NCBI GenBank assembly: GCA_023418575.1
Contig: JAEZZM010000044.1
Location: 69,944 to 133,943, forward strand
Length of the DNA stretch: 64,000 nt
Origin: Actinomycetes bacterium
Lineage (GTDB): Bacteria; Actinomycetota; Coriobacteriia; Coriobacteriales; JAEZZM01
Reading direction: 5' to 3'
In this document: in pieces, positions 17,662 through 26,039 of the stretch
Layout: the number at the start of each line of letters is the position of its first letter
Numbering within the stretch: position 1 is the first letter of the stretch
Notes under the pieces: generated by a model
Database searches by the model: none
The model's input: the letters and a program-made list of their open reading frames with translations, nothing else
Told to the model about the DNA's origin: nothing
Translations under genes and position numbers: made by a program

Positions 17662-18102
17662 ATGGCGTATCAGCGTATCTTTGTCGCAATTGACGACTCA
17701 CCTGCAACCGAACACGTTGTTGAAAAAGCTTTGGAAATTGCTGCAAAAAATTCTGCAGAACTCTATGTAGGACATGTAGTTAACACTGGTCCTATTGAAG
17801 CTGCGGGTAATTACCCACCTGATCTCTTACCTCAAATGAGAGAAGAGTTTGACGAGAAAATAGCAGCTTTAATTGAAAAAGCGCGCTCTTATGAAGGTGT
17901 TAAAGCCGTGCATTATAAGAGCGAGGTTGGACCTATTAGAGAAACCTTGCTAGAAAAACTTATTCAACCATGCAAGCCTGACTTGGTGGTTTGCGGTGCA
18001 CGAGGTCTTTCACCCTTAAAATATGCACTCTTGGGTAGCATCTCCAACTTTATTGTTAAACACGCTGGCTGCGATGTTTTAGTAGTACGAGATATTCATT
18101 AA
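17662..18102 (+). CDS. Universal stress protein (UspA family)
   Basis: Cytosolic alpha/beta protein of the USP family, 146 residues, one domain. It has the N-terminal strand IFVAIDDSPATEH and the ATP-binding G-x2-G-x9-G-S type motif in GARGLSPLKYALLGSIS near 112-128, so it probably binds ATP. The target process is unknown. ATG at 17662 has AAAGGAG seven bases upstream. It is a single-gene unit ending in a clear hairpin. Confidence 0.93.
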   Translation: MAYQRIFVAIDDSPATEHVVEKALEIAAKNSAELYVGHVVNTGPIEAAGNYPPDLLPQMREEFDEKIAALIEKARSYEGVKAVHYKSEVGPIRETLLEKLIQPCKPDLVVCGARGLSPLKYALLGSISNFIVKHAGCDVLVVRDIH

Positions 18103-18107
18103 ACCTC

Positions 18108-18141
18108 AAGCCCCAAGCCCTTAAGGACCTGGGGCTTTTAC
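18108..18141 (+). terminator. Terminator after universal stress gene
   Basis: AAGCCCCA at 18108-18115 pairs perfectly with TGGGGCTT at 18130-18137, followed by TTACTTCTT. It starts six bases after the stop codon and separates the stress gene from thyX. Confidence 0.75.
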
Positions 18142-18172
18142 TTCTTGGGCTTCTTCTCTGAAAGGATTGAGC

Positions 18173-19147
18173 ATGCAGCATATGCAGGAACTGCAAAAAG
18201 GAATACAAGCACGAGTTATTTGTGATTCAATAATTGCAGGTCAGCGCCTTACTACCTTTGAACTGCGCTTTCCTCGTTTTATCTTACCTGAGTTAAACAC
18301 TCATCGTGTTTTTTCCAGAAACTCCGCTTCTTCACGAGCCCGCTCTATAACCAAAAGTTTTGCAGAAGTAATGCAAGATCCTTTTGTTCCCAATCCCTTT
18401 ACCAAGAATAAAAAAGGCATGAGCGGAGCAGAGATTGACCCCTCTCAACAAGCTGCATGTGAAAAGGCTTGGCTTGCCAGTAGGGATATGGCCATGCTTT
18501 GTGCCCTTGACCTTTTGGTGGGAGAAGAAAAACGCCAAGATCTTATCGGCAATAATGCTCATGAATTTGCACGCATAACTGAGAGCTATAACATGGAAAC
18601 TGATGAGCCTTCTGTGCACAAACAGCATGTAAACCGCCTACTTGAGCCCTTTATGTGGCACACTACCGTACTTAGCTCAACTGAGTGGGATAACTTTTTT
18701 GAGCTGCGCATTGCTCCAGATGCACAGCCTGAAATTTATGAGCTTGCTTGGAAGATGAAGGCTGCTTATGATGCCTCATCAGCTGAGCAGCGTCGTTTCC
18801 ATCTTCCTTATATCACTTATCAAGAGGGCACAGATGAGCTTGCTTTTAGTATTAAGCATTCGGTTGCCTGCTGTGCCACTGTTTCTTATAAGGCTCCTGA
18901 AGAGCTCAAGAACCTTGAGGTAGCATCAAGAATCTTTGATTCAATGGCACAAGAAAAGCACTTATCACCCTTTGAACATGTTGCTTTTGAACCAGCTGCC
19001 TTAGAAGAGTTTTGCACTGCTCTTGGCTGGGACTTATCCAAGCTTGATATGAGCGCTATCAAAGAGCTTAATAGCCCTCTTTGGAGTGGTAATTTTAGAC
19101 CTGGTCTGATTCAGTTAAGGAAAGTTTTAGAAAAGCTTAGCGATTAA
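18173..19147 (+). CDS. thyX: Divergent FAD-dependent thymidylate synthase (ThyX-like)
   Basis: Probably makes dTMP from dUMP using methylene-THF and reduced FAD. Instead of the usual RHR-x7-S core it reads THRVFSRNSASSRA (about 43-56), a variant I associate with phage and some actinobacterial ThyX-like proteins. It is about 324 residues, longer than the 220-250 typical of ThyX. A second conserved-looking block is ISYKAPE/SPFEHVAFE near the C-terminus. ATG at 18173 is chosen because AAAGGA lies six bases upstream; TTG at 18167 is less likely. No thyA is present. Its stop overlaps the convergent transporter gene by 11 bases. Confidence 0.82.
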   Translation: MQHMQELQKGIQARVICDSIIAGQRLTTFELRFPRFILPELNTHRVFSRNSASSRARSITKSFAEVMQDPFVPNPFTKNKKGMSGAEIDPSQQAACEKAWLASRDMAMLCALDLLVGEEKRQDLIGNNAHEFARITESYNMETDEPSVHKQHVNRLLEPFMWHTTVLSSTEWDNFFELRIAPDAQPEIYELAWKMKAAYDASSAEQRRFHLPYITYQEGTDELAFSIKHSVACCATVSYKAPEELKNLEVASRIFDSMAQEKHLSPFEHVAFEPAALEEFCTALGWDLSKLDMSAIKELNSPLWSGNFRPGLIQLRKVLEKLSD

Positions 19148-20021
19148 AGGCCATTCCCACAATAACAATGATTAAGCCCACACAGGCAATAATACCGGGC
19201 ACAGGATCATGTAAGAGCAGCACACCGCCCAAAAGCGTAAAGACGACCTCACCGGCAATAGTTGATTCGGTGATAGCCAGCGCTTTTGGGTTTTCCTTAC
19301 TCATATCGGTGGCATGAAAAAAGAGTACTGTTGCAAGAACGCCCGATAAGATACCTACACTTGCTCCCTGCAACAATTGAGAAGTCCCCGGCAGTCCATG
19401 TTGATAATATGCAATAGCAGAGAGCGCAATCCATAAAGGCATGCTGCACAAGGTCATAGCATAGACACGCTCAATGGTAGAAAGCTTGTGGTCTAGAGCC
19501 ATAAGTTTTCGGTTCCCCAGAGGATAGGCAAAGGCTGCAATACTTATAGTCACCACGGTAATAAGGGTGTCATGCAATGAAATTTCTACGATATTCTCGT
19601 AAACAATAAGAGCAACACCAAAAACAATAAGGCAGGCAATTATAAGAGCTCTCCTGGGAATATGCTTATGAAAAAGCGGCGTGAGTAAAACACCCATTAC
19701 TATGGTTATTTGCCAAGCACCTACAACCAGCCACGAAGAACCAAAATCTGCTCCCAGGCACATAAAGAAATAAAAGATTCCAAAACCCACAAGTGACCAG
19801 ATAAGCCATGGAAGCGGCTGTCTTTTTATCTCTTGGTGTACCTTACTTAAGCCACCTTGTATCATGACCAAAACAAAAAGACAGGGCAGCATAACAATGA
19901 AGCGCAGAGAGGCTGTCCACAAAAATGAACCGCCGCCCAGCTGCATACTTCTATTAAGGATAAAGGTAGATGAAAAAAACAGGGCTGACAACAAGCCCAA
20001 AGCAAAGGCTTTTTTATTCAT
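19137..20021 (-). CDS. DMT-superfamily multidrug exporter-like protein (EmrE group)
   Basis: Integral membrane protein, 294 residues, about ten hydrophobic segments from LGLLSALFFSSTFILNRSM to GLIIVIVGMAF. The pattern fits the ten-helix EmrE-like group (PF13536 type) within the DMT superfamily. The substrate is unknown. It is five bases downstream of cbiK on the same strand, so co-transcription is likely, although no functional link is evident. Confidence 0.82.
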   Translation of the reverse strand: MNKKAFALGLLSALFFSSTFILNRSMQLGGGSFLWTASLRFIVMLPCLFVLVMIQGGLSKVHQEIKRQPLPWLIWSLVGFGIFYFFMCLGADFGSSWLVVGAWQITIVMGVLLTPLFHKHIPRRALIIACLIVFGVALIVYENIVEISLHDTLITVVTISIAAFAYPLGNRKLMALDHKLSTIERVYAMTLCSMPLWIALSAIAYYQHGLPGTSQLLQGASVGILSGVLATVLFFHATDMSKENPKALAITESTIAGEVVFTLLGGVLLLHDPVPGIIACVGLIIVIVGMAFNR

Positions 20022-20026
20022 TTAAC

Positions 20027-20857
20027 TCATCTTTTTCTTCCGCAGGCACGCAGGGCATGCTCAACATATAGATCCTGAATGGCTGGACTTTCTCCCAGAC
20101 CCTTTAATCTAAGCTCCACTTCATAACCTAAAGCCTCAAGTCTGGACTTCCATGAGTCTGGCTCATCTGAAGCCATATCATTTCTTGCATGTTCACCTGC
20201 AACCAGCAGCAAAGGGGCCAAGATGATTTTGGGCTTTCTTGCCCTCGACTGTGATATAAGATTCAGTTGTTCAATAATATCATCAAGTTCAGGATAGCCC
20301 TCTACAGTACCTATAAGCATCTGCTGTGGAAGAGCAAGACTTGCCTCATATTGAAGAGCTGCATATGCCGCATTCATGGGATGCTCTGAGCCATGCCCCA
20401 TTAAGACCAGCAACTCATCATCTAGTATGGGGTAGATCTTCTGTAGAGCAGCTACCAGCTCCTTGTAATCTTTAGGGCGATATAAAAGAGGCTCAGCTAT
20501 GCACAGCTCATCAAAATAGCGTTTATGCAGCTCTATTTGGCGGCACATTTTTTCATACTCATAGGCGGGAAGAATGTGACTTGAAACTATAAGCACGCGT
20601 CTATATCCCAAGGCTTGCAAGTCTTGTAAAGCTAAGTCTGGGTTGGGTGGGCAGGGCTCTTGTAGTCTTTGAAGTTTTGTGCGTATCATCTCAGAAGTGA
20701 AAGCGCTTACTATATGTAGATCCTTAAAAACTGCACCCATTTTGTGCTCAAGCGCATCTATAGAATTCTTTTTTACCTCTGGCATGCTTACACCAAAGCT
20801 CACCAAAAGAAGTGCATCAAAATGCTTTAACTCTGCCTTCATGTTCTTACCCACCAC
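20027..20857 (-). CDS. cbiK: Sirohydrochlorin chelatase, CbiK type
   Basis: Inserts Co(II), or Fe(II), into sirohydrochlorin. The 276 residues show both halves of the chelatase fold with CbiK hallmarks: SSHILPAYEYEK, LMGHGSEHP and GEHARNDMASDEPDSW, which contain the likely metal and substrate histidines. No cobalamin genes or riboswitch are seen nearby. The siroheme/heme genes at 46-53 kb make an iron-inserting role attractive; this is inference. The first start is GTG at 20857; ATG at 20842 is also plausible, and neither has a strong Shine-Dalgarno. Confidence 0.88.
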   Translation of the reverse strand: MVGKNMKAELKHFDALLLVSFGVSMPEVKKNSIDALEHKMGAVFKDLHIVSAFTSEMIRTKLQRLQEPCPPNPDLALQDLQALGYRRVLIVSSHILPAYEYEKMCRQIELHKRYFDELCIAEPLLYRPKDYKELVAALQKIYPILDDELLVLMGHGSEHPMNAAYAALQYEASLALPQQMLIGTVEGYPELDDIIEQLNLISQSRARKPKIILAPLLLVAGEHARNDMASDEPDSWKSRLEALGYEVELRLKGLGESPAIQDLYVEHALRACGRKR

Positions 20858-20993
20858 GTTTCTTGTCTTAAGGCTGCTGTGTGCCCCGGCTTCTTATCCG
20901 CCCGGCTTCTTATTGCCGCTGTTCTTTTGCAGTCATCTTGCTAAGACCGCCACAGATCTTGTATAGCCCCTGCTTTTAACTTTACCTATGCCC

Positions 20994-21470
20994 TTAAGAT
21001 CTCAATAAACTAAAAAGTCCAAAGGAAGGAATGGCCATTATGACCCCTGCTAACAGTACGCCTGCTAGTACTGCAAGGCAAGCTTTTTTTGCCTCTAAAT
21101 CAAGAATACTAGCAGCCAGAATTCCTGTCCACGCACCCGTTCCAGGAAGCGGTATGCCTACAAAGAGCATAAGTGCAATATAAATAGAATTGGATCCTTT
21201 AGAGAGCAATTTTTCTCCAGCTTTTTCACCTTTTTGTAAAAACCAAGTAAAAAAGCTGCTAAGACGCTTGTTTGATAACTGTGAGCCCCAAACAAGAACG
21301 CGACGTGCAAACAAATAAATAAAGGGCACAGGGAGCATATTACCTAAGACACAAACTATATAAGAGCTCAAGAGTGGCAAACCCATAGCCTGAGAAACGG
21401 GAATAGCTCCTCTTAGTTCAATAATAGGAAGCATAGATATAAAGAAAATCTTAATATATGACCACAACAT
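20994..21470 (-). CDS. Small multi-drug export protein family membrane protein
   Basis: 158 residues with four to five hydrophobic segments and the family motifs LPIIELRGAIP near the N-terminus and GIPLPGTGAWTG near residue 108 (COG2426/PF06695 type). The exporter role in the family name is weakly supported, so function remains open. ATG at 21470. It lies between the metal ATPase gene (upstream) and cbiK (downstream) on one strand. Confidence 0.85.
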   Translation of the reverse strand: MLWSYIKIFFISMLPIIELRGAIPVSQAMGLPLLSSYIVCVLGNMLPVPFIYLFARRVLVWGSQLSNKRLSSFFTWFLQKGEKAGEKLLSKGSNSIYIALMLFVGIPLPGTGAWTGILAASILDLEAKKACLAVLAGVLLAGVIMAIPSFGLFSLLRS

Positions 21471-21559
21471 CTTTGACCTTTCTGGAAACTGGCTATAAAC
21501 AAAGGCAAGTTCTTCATCCTAGCAAAGGCTTATGCATGAAGCATGGTCTTAGTGTGGTC

Positions 21560-23500
21560 TTAGTCTTTCATCTTAAAACTATAAAGCCGACTTGCATTAA
21601 GCACCACAAGGACTGAGCCCACATTATGAACCAAAGCTCCTGTAACTGGACTCAGAAGCCCCATAACCGATAGCACTATAGCTACTACATTAATGCACAT
21701 GGAAAGCACAATATTAAATTGAATAGTCCAAAAACAGCTTTTAGCCAGCTTAATCACATAGAGTAAATCTGTTAAGGCATCTTGCATAAAACAGATGCTT
21801 GCCGCATTACTAGCTACAGCAGAGGCCTTAGTTCCTGGAGCTATACTTACGTCTGCAGCCGATAAGGCCAAGCTATCATTAATGCCATCTCCCAGCATGC
21901 ACAGCTTTTTTCCCTCTTGCTGCAAGCGCTGTACCAAAGCAAGCTTATCTTGTGGCCTGCATTCTGCATAGTAGTCTTCAATACCCAAGCGTTCGCTAAA
22001 GTGTCGCACGGCAGCCAGGCTATCCCCGCTCACAAGTTTCAAAGAAAAGCCTTCAGCTTTTAATTGTGCGATAAGATCAGGGCTTTCTGGGCGGCTTTTA
22101 TCGCTCAGACTTAAGAGCGCAAACACCTGCTTATCAAGGGCAAATAAAACGCTTGCCTTCCCTTGATTTTGAAGCTTTCTAAGTTCAAAAATCTGACTGT
22201 CACTTAAGTGTATTCCTTCTTGCTCAAGTAAGGCCTGGTTACCCGCACAAGCTATATGCTGCTCTTTTTGACCTTCTATGGACAAGACTGCCTTTATGCC
22301 CCTGCCTGCTATAGACTCATAGTTCAAGAGAGCTAGCTGAGTGTCACTTCTTCTTTCTTGCAGCTTTTTGCTTACTGCTATAGCCTGTGCTAAGGGATGA
22401 TCAGAGCAAGACTCTAGCTCATAGATCACATCATAGATAGTAAGCCCTTTATAGTTCTGAGAAAAGTTTTGCTCATCTACAAAGCTGATACAATCACATA
22501 GTTCAAGTTCACCCGTAGAAAGGGTCCCGGTTTTATCGAAAAGAATCTCATCTGTTGAAGCCAAAGCTTCCAATGCTTCTGCAGACTTTATGATAATTGA
22601 ACGCTTGGAGGCATTTCCTATTGCGGCGATAACTGAGACTGGCGTTGCAAGGGCAAGGGCGCAGGGACAAAATACTACAAGAACCGTTATTGCTCGTGTA
22701 AGCGAGTCTAAAAGCGGCATACCTAAATATAAGCAAATAAGAAAAGCGCACACTGCAATGCCTAAGGCAATAGGAACTAAATACATTGCCCATTTATCAA
22801 TAAGGCGCTGCATGGGAGCCTTGTTCTCATCGATCTCTTTCATGAGCCTAATAAGCGTCTCTAATGAAGAATCTTTGGCCCGTCTTAAGGCTCTTACTTT
22901 TAAGAGAGCCTGTTGATTAATGCTACCGCTATAAAGCTCATCTCCCACTGTTTTTTCCTGTGGTAGACTTTCTCCTGTCATCACGGATTGATCAAGGCAG
23001 CTTTGCCCCTCAATGACTACGGCATCTACAGCAACTCGCTCACCTGGAAAAATATACAACTCAGTGCCCGGCTCTATTTGAGAAACTTCAATTATGCTCT
23101 TTTCCTCATTAGCAAGATGAGCCTGCTGCGGCACAAGATCAATGAGCTCTTTAAGCCCTCTTTGAGCGCGTTTTACGGTCCACTCTTCCAAGAGGGCGCC
23201 AAGAGCCATAATGAAGGCTACCTCTCCTGCAGCAAAGAGCTCCCCTATAGCTAAGCAGGCAAACATTGCTATTACGATAAGTAAGGCCGATGAAATCCAT
23301 CGCTTATATATCAAGCGGCTGAGGGCAAGATACAAAAGAGGGTAGCCGCATATGAGAACGGCAAGCCAGGCAGGGTCAAAGAAAGGCTCAAAAGAAATAA
23401 ACCAAAAAAGAAGTGAAAGCACTAAGGATGCTCCTGCAATGACTAAAGCAAAGGGGCGCTCTAAAAACTGGGCTAAACGCTGCCACAAAGACGAACTCAT
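21560..23500 (-). CDS. Heavy-metal P1B-type ATPase
   Basis: Exports or imports a transition metal. In 646 residues it has TGES (175-178), the membrane metal motif CPC (278-280), phosphorylated DKTGT (322-326) and the GDGINDS hinge. It has no N-terminal HMA metal-binding domain, as the chain starts almost at the first membrane helix. The last helices read GALVHNVGSVLVVLNASRL, closest in memory to Zn/Cd/Pb pumps, but Cu or Mn cannot be excluded. ATG at 23500 is preceded by AAGGAG. A TetR regulator is divergent, with palindromes in between. Confidence 0.9.
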   Translation of the reverse strand: MSSSLWQRLAQFLERPFALVIAGASLVLSLLFWFISFEPFFDPAWLAVLICGYPLLYLALSRLIYKRWISSALLIVIAMFACLAIGELFAAGEVAFIMALGALLEEWTVKRAQRGLKELIDLVPQQAHLANEEKSIIEVSQIEPGTELYIFPGERVAVDAVVIEGQSCLDQSVMTGESLPQEKTVGDELYSGSINQQALLKVRALRRAKDSSLETLIRLMKEIDENKAPMQRLIDKWAMYLVPIALGIAVCAFLICLYLGMPLLDSLTRAITVLVVFCPCALALATPVSVIAAIGNASKRSIIIKSAEALEALASTDEILFDKTGTLSTGELELCDCISFVDEQNFSQNYKGLTIYDVIYELESCSDHPLAQAIAVSKKLQERRSDTQLALLNYESIAGRGIKAVLSIEGQKEQHIACAGNQALLEQEGIHLSDSQIFELRKLQNQGKASVLFALDKQVFALLSLSDKSRPESPDLIAQLKAEGFSLKLVSGDSLAAVRHFSERLGIEDYYAECRPQDKLALVQRLQQEGKKLCMLGDGINDSLALSAADVSIAPGTKASAVASNAASICFMQDALTDLLYVIKLAKSCFWTIQFNIVLSMCINVVAIVLSVMGLLSPVTGALVHNVGSVLVVLNASRLYSFKMKD

Positions 23501-23646
23501 ATTAGTTACTCCTTCTTACTCCTCTTAAAATTTCTAGGAATGTATCTTGTTGCTGATGGCTATATTTGTGATTTGTACTTACTAGCTTTAAGTCTTGCAG
23601 CTTATGAGTTCTTATTAAAGATACAAAAACTTACAATTGTTAGATA

Positions 23647-23662
23647 AATAACATTTGTTATT
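23647..23662. promoter_or_regulatory. Perfect palindrome, candidate TetR operator
   Basis: AATAACA-TT-TGTTATT is a perfect 7-2-7 inverted repeat in the gap between the metal ATPase and the TetR gene. A shorter palindrome, ACAATTGT, lies about 15 bases away towards the ATPase gene. Position and symmetry fit autoregulation and control of the divergent gene. Confidence 0.5.
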
Positions 23663-23729
23663 ATTTGTATATCTTGAGCTATTTAATTTAACGCTCTGCC
23701 AACAAGAAGAGAGAAAGCCTGTATTAAAT

Positions 23730-24371
23730 ATGAAAGCCAAAGAAGACCCCCGAATTTCTCGCAGCAAGATGGCTATTTTTCAAGCCTTCACCAAGCTGTC
23801 ACAAGAAAAAAGCTTTGAGCGCATTACCGTTAGCGAATTATGTAAGAAAGCTGGACTTGCCCGCATTACCTTCTACAAGCATTTTGAAACTAAAGAACAG
23901 TTAATAGATGCGCTTTGTGAAGAACTCTTTGCCCATGCACTTGAGCCCTTGGAGGTAGATAAACACTTAGGCTTACAAGAAATTGCCAGCCACCTCTTAT
24001 GGCATCTCAAAGAAAATACCTACAACCTGCAAAGTCTTTTTAAAAATGAGCAAGGTCAGCTTTTTGCGCTGCGCTTTTCTCGGCACTTTATTCACTATTG
24101 CAAGACGCATAAGACTGAGTTTTTTGGACAAAAACCCCAAGGTCTTACTCCCTCAGCCCCATCAGCTCCAGCAGCCCTATCAGCTCCAGCGGCCCCATCG
24201 CCTGCTCCGGGCTCAAGCTTCTTAGATAATGAGGCCTTTTTAGAAGAACTTGCAGCCGCACAATTTATGGCTTGTCTTTTGTACTGGAAAAAAGATAAAT
24301 TTGCCGCCCATCCAGATGATGTTGCCAAAAGCTTTATATATCTCATGAATTTCTTAGCAAATGAACAATAA
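23730..24371 (+). CDS. TetR-family transcriptional regulator
   Basis: N-terminal helix-turn-helix typical of TetR proteins (SFERITVSELCKKAGLARIT then FYKHFETKEQLI) and a helical ligand domain. It is about 213 residues from ATG 23730; the frame is open further upstream, but that would run into the palindrome. An Ala/Pro/Ser-rich linker at about residues 140-163, encoded by a near-repeat of CCCATCAGCTCCAGCAGC-like units, interrupts the ligand domain and looks like a repeat expansion. Probable targets are its own gene, the divergent metal ATPase or the MFS gene that follows. Confidence 0.87.
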   Translation: MKAKEDPRISRSKMAIFQAFTKLSQEKSFERITVSELCKKAGLARITFYKHFETKEQLIDALCEELFAHALEPLEVDKHLGLQEIASHLLWHLKENTYNLQSLFKNEQGQLFALRFSRHFIHYCKTHKTEFFGQKPQGLTPSAPSAPAALSAPAAPSPAPGSSFLDNEAFLEELAAAQFMACLLYWKKDKFAAHPDDVAKSFIYLMNFLANEQ

Positions 24372-24464
24372 ATTTAGCTTATGCTTTTCTTAAAAACTCA
24401 AATAAAGCTACAATCACTTATGCTGTCGCTGTCCCCTACTCTAAGAAAGTTGATTCACTAAGGT

Positions 24465-25778
24465 ATGAAACGATTATTCAGCACCAAACAAAGTCTTTTG
24501 CTTTTTGGACTCTGGCTTGCATTTTTGGTGAGCTTTATTACACGACTCTCCTGGTCTTCCATTATGCCTGTGGCAAACGAAGCCTTAGGCTTAAGCCCAC
24601 AAGAAGGAGCAAAGTTCATAACCGCCTTTTACTTGGGTTATGCACTCACCGTTCTACCTGGCGGCATGCTTGCTGATAAATTTGGCTACAAAAAAGTCTT
24701 AAGCGCAAGTTTAGTTGGTCTTGCTATCTTTAGCGCTCTTATGTCTTTGGCGCAAGGATTTACCAGTGGCTTTCTTATGAGATTTTTACTGGGTGTAGCA
24801 GCAGGCCCCATTCAATCATCTTGTTTGAGCGCAATCTCAGACAAGTTTGCCAGCCATCAACGAGGCACGGCAACCGGTATTTTTATGACGAGTTCATCTT
24901 TAGGTATTTCTGTAGTAAACCTTTATGCTCCCAGTCTAAGTGTGCATTATGGCTGGCAATCCGTCTTTTTATTTACCGCCCTTATACCTCTACTCATCCT
25001 TCTTATTTGCATTCTTGCTTTTAATCTAAGTGCCGATAAGCTCAATGCCGATAAAAACGTAGCAGCTAGTGTAGGCACGTTGAAAATGCAAGATAGTACA
25101 AACAGCTCTGTGACTAAGACAGAAGCCGGACCTGATCTTCAATCTGCACGCAGTCAAAGTGCGGCAGCAAACGCACAGTTATCAATACTTGAAAAACTCA
25201 AATGTATTGCCAGCAATAAAGACATCCTGCTTTTAGCTGCAGCTGGACTTTTTGCCACGGGCACTACTTGGGGTGTTACAACCTGGACTAACCAATTTAT
25301 GGTCAAGCAGGTCGGCATCAGCCCTGTTGAGGCAGGTTCAATTATGGTTATTTATGGCCTCTGTGCCTTTTTTGCTAAGCCCCTTATCGGCTTTATCTCT
25401 GATAAGCTATCCATGCCAAAAAATAGGCTTGCAGCACTTGCCCTTTTTGTCTTGGCGCCTGTACTCATTATTTTTGCAAAAAGCAACAGCCTTGCCCTGC
25501 TGCAAATTACAGCTCCGCTCTTAGGTGTTGCAGCATTTATGTACAGCCCTCTTACCAATGCGCTATCTATCCATCTTGCGCCCGAAGGTATGAAGGCTAC
25601 TTCTGCTGGCTTTGTAAATCTCTTTAATCAAATTGGATCTCTTAGCGCGCCCTTGATCTTGGGTCAGGTGTATACCAGTACACAAAGTTATTCAAGTTCA
25701 CTTATGATCATTGCAATCTGCCCCATTATTGCTGCCATATTTCTTTTGTTTATCTCTAAGAAAAAAGCTAGCAATTAA
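24465..25778 (+). CDS. MFS transporter
   Basis: Major facilitator with twelve predicted membrane segments, 437 residues, and a polar central loop at about 190-240. The A-like motif GGMLADKFGYKKVL follows helix 2 and a related motif is repeated in the second half (GFISDKLSMPKNRL). It resembles organic-anion/nitrate-type MFS carriers, but the substrate cannot be read from sequence. ATG at 24465 has only a weak AAGG upstream. It follows the TetR gene by about 90 bases, so it could be that regulator's target. Confidence 0.87.
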   Translation: MKRLFSTKQSLLLFGLWLAFLVSFITRLSWSSIMPVANEALGLSPQEGAKFITAFYLGYALTVLPGGMLADKFGYKKVLSASLVGLAIFSALMSLAQGFTSGFLMRFLLGVAAGPIQSSCLSAISDKFASHQRGTATGIFMTSSSLGISVVNLYAPSLSVHYGWQSVFLFTALIPLLILLICILAFNLSADKLNADKNVAASVGTLKMQDSTNSSVTKTEAGPDLQSARSQSAAANAQLSILEKLKCIASNKDILLLAAAGLFATGTTWGVTTWTNQFMVKQVGISPVEAGSIMVIYGLCAFFAKPLIGFISDKLSMPKNRLAALALFVLAPVLIIFAKSNSLALLQITAPLLGVAAFMYSPLTNALSIHLAPEGMKATSAGFVNLFNQIGSLSAPLILGQVYTSTQSYSSSLMIIAICPIIAAIFLLFISKKKASN

Positions 25779-25798
25779 ACTAAGAACACAGAACAAAA

Positions 25799-25828
25799 AG
25801 GGCGAAGGCGTGAGCTCACTTTCGCCCT
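25799..25828. terminator. Hairpin after the MFS gene
   Basis: AGGGCGAA at 25799-25806 pairs with TTCGCCCT at 25821-25828, with an inner GTGAGCTCAC loop. No U-tract follows on the plus strand; the T-run lies on the minus-strand side. It separates the MFS gene from the zinc genes. Confidence 0.6.
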
Positions 25829-25942
25829 AAGTGTAAACAATTCACAGTAAGAACATATCTAAAAATTCTAAACACTATATTTTACCTGCTGCTTTATAAA
25901 AGCAATATTCACTTTTTAAGAAAATGTAAACTAGCTCTAATT

Positions 25943-25953
25943 AAAATGATTTT
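25943..25953 (+). promoter_or_regulatory. Zur-like box upstream of the zinc uptake genes
   Basis: AAAATGATTTT matches the core of the actinobacterial Zur operator (consensus of the type GAAAATGATTTTC). It lies just upstream of a -10-like TATGAT at 25965-25970 and about 90 bases before the zinT-like gene, so a bound repressor would block the promoter. No zur gene is in the window. Confidence 0.5.
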
Positions 25954-26039
25954 TTGGATATAAGTATGATATAGTCATGAGCAGGGAAGGTAGACTGAAG
26001 AAACTTTTCTACCTTTAAGGTTCATTTTAAGGAGGCTCA

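Noticed and set aside
20858..20993. Cobalamin riboswitch near cbiK
   Set aside because: The gap is short, has only a small CCGGCTTCTTAT-type repeat, and shows no B12-box-like sequence.
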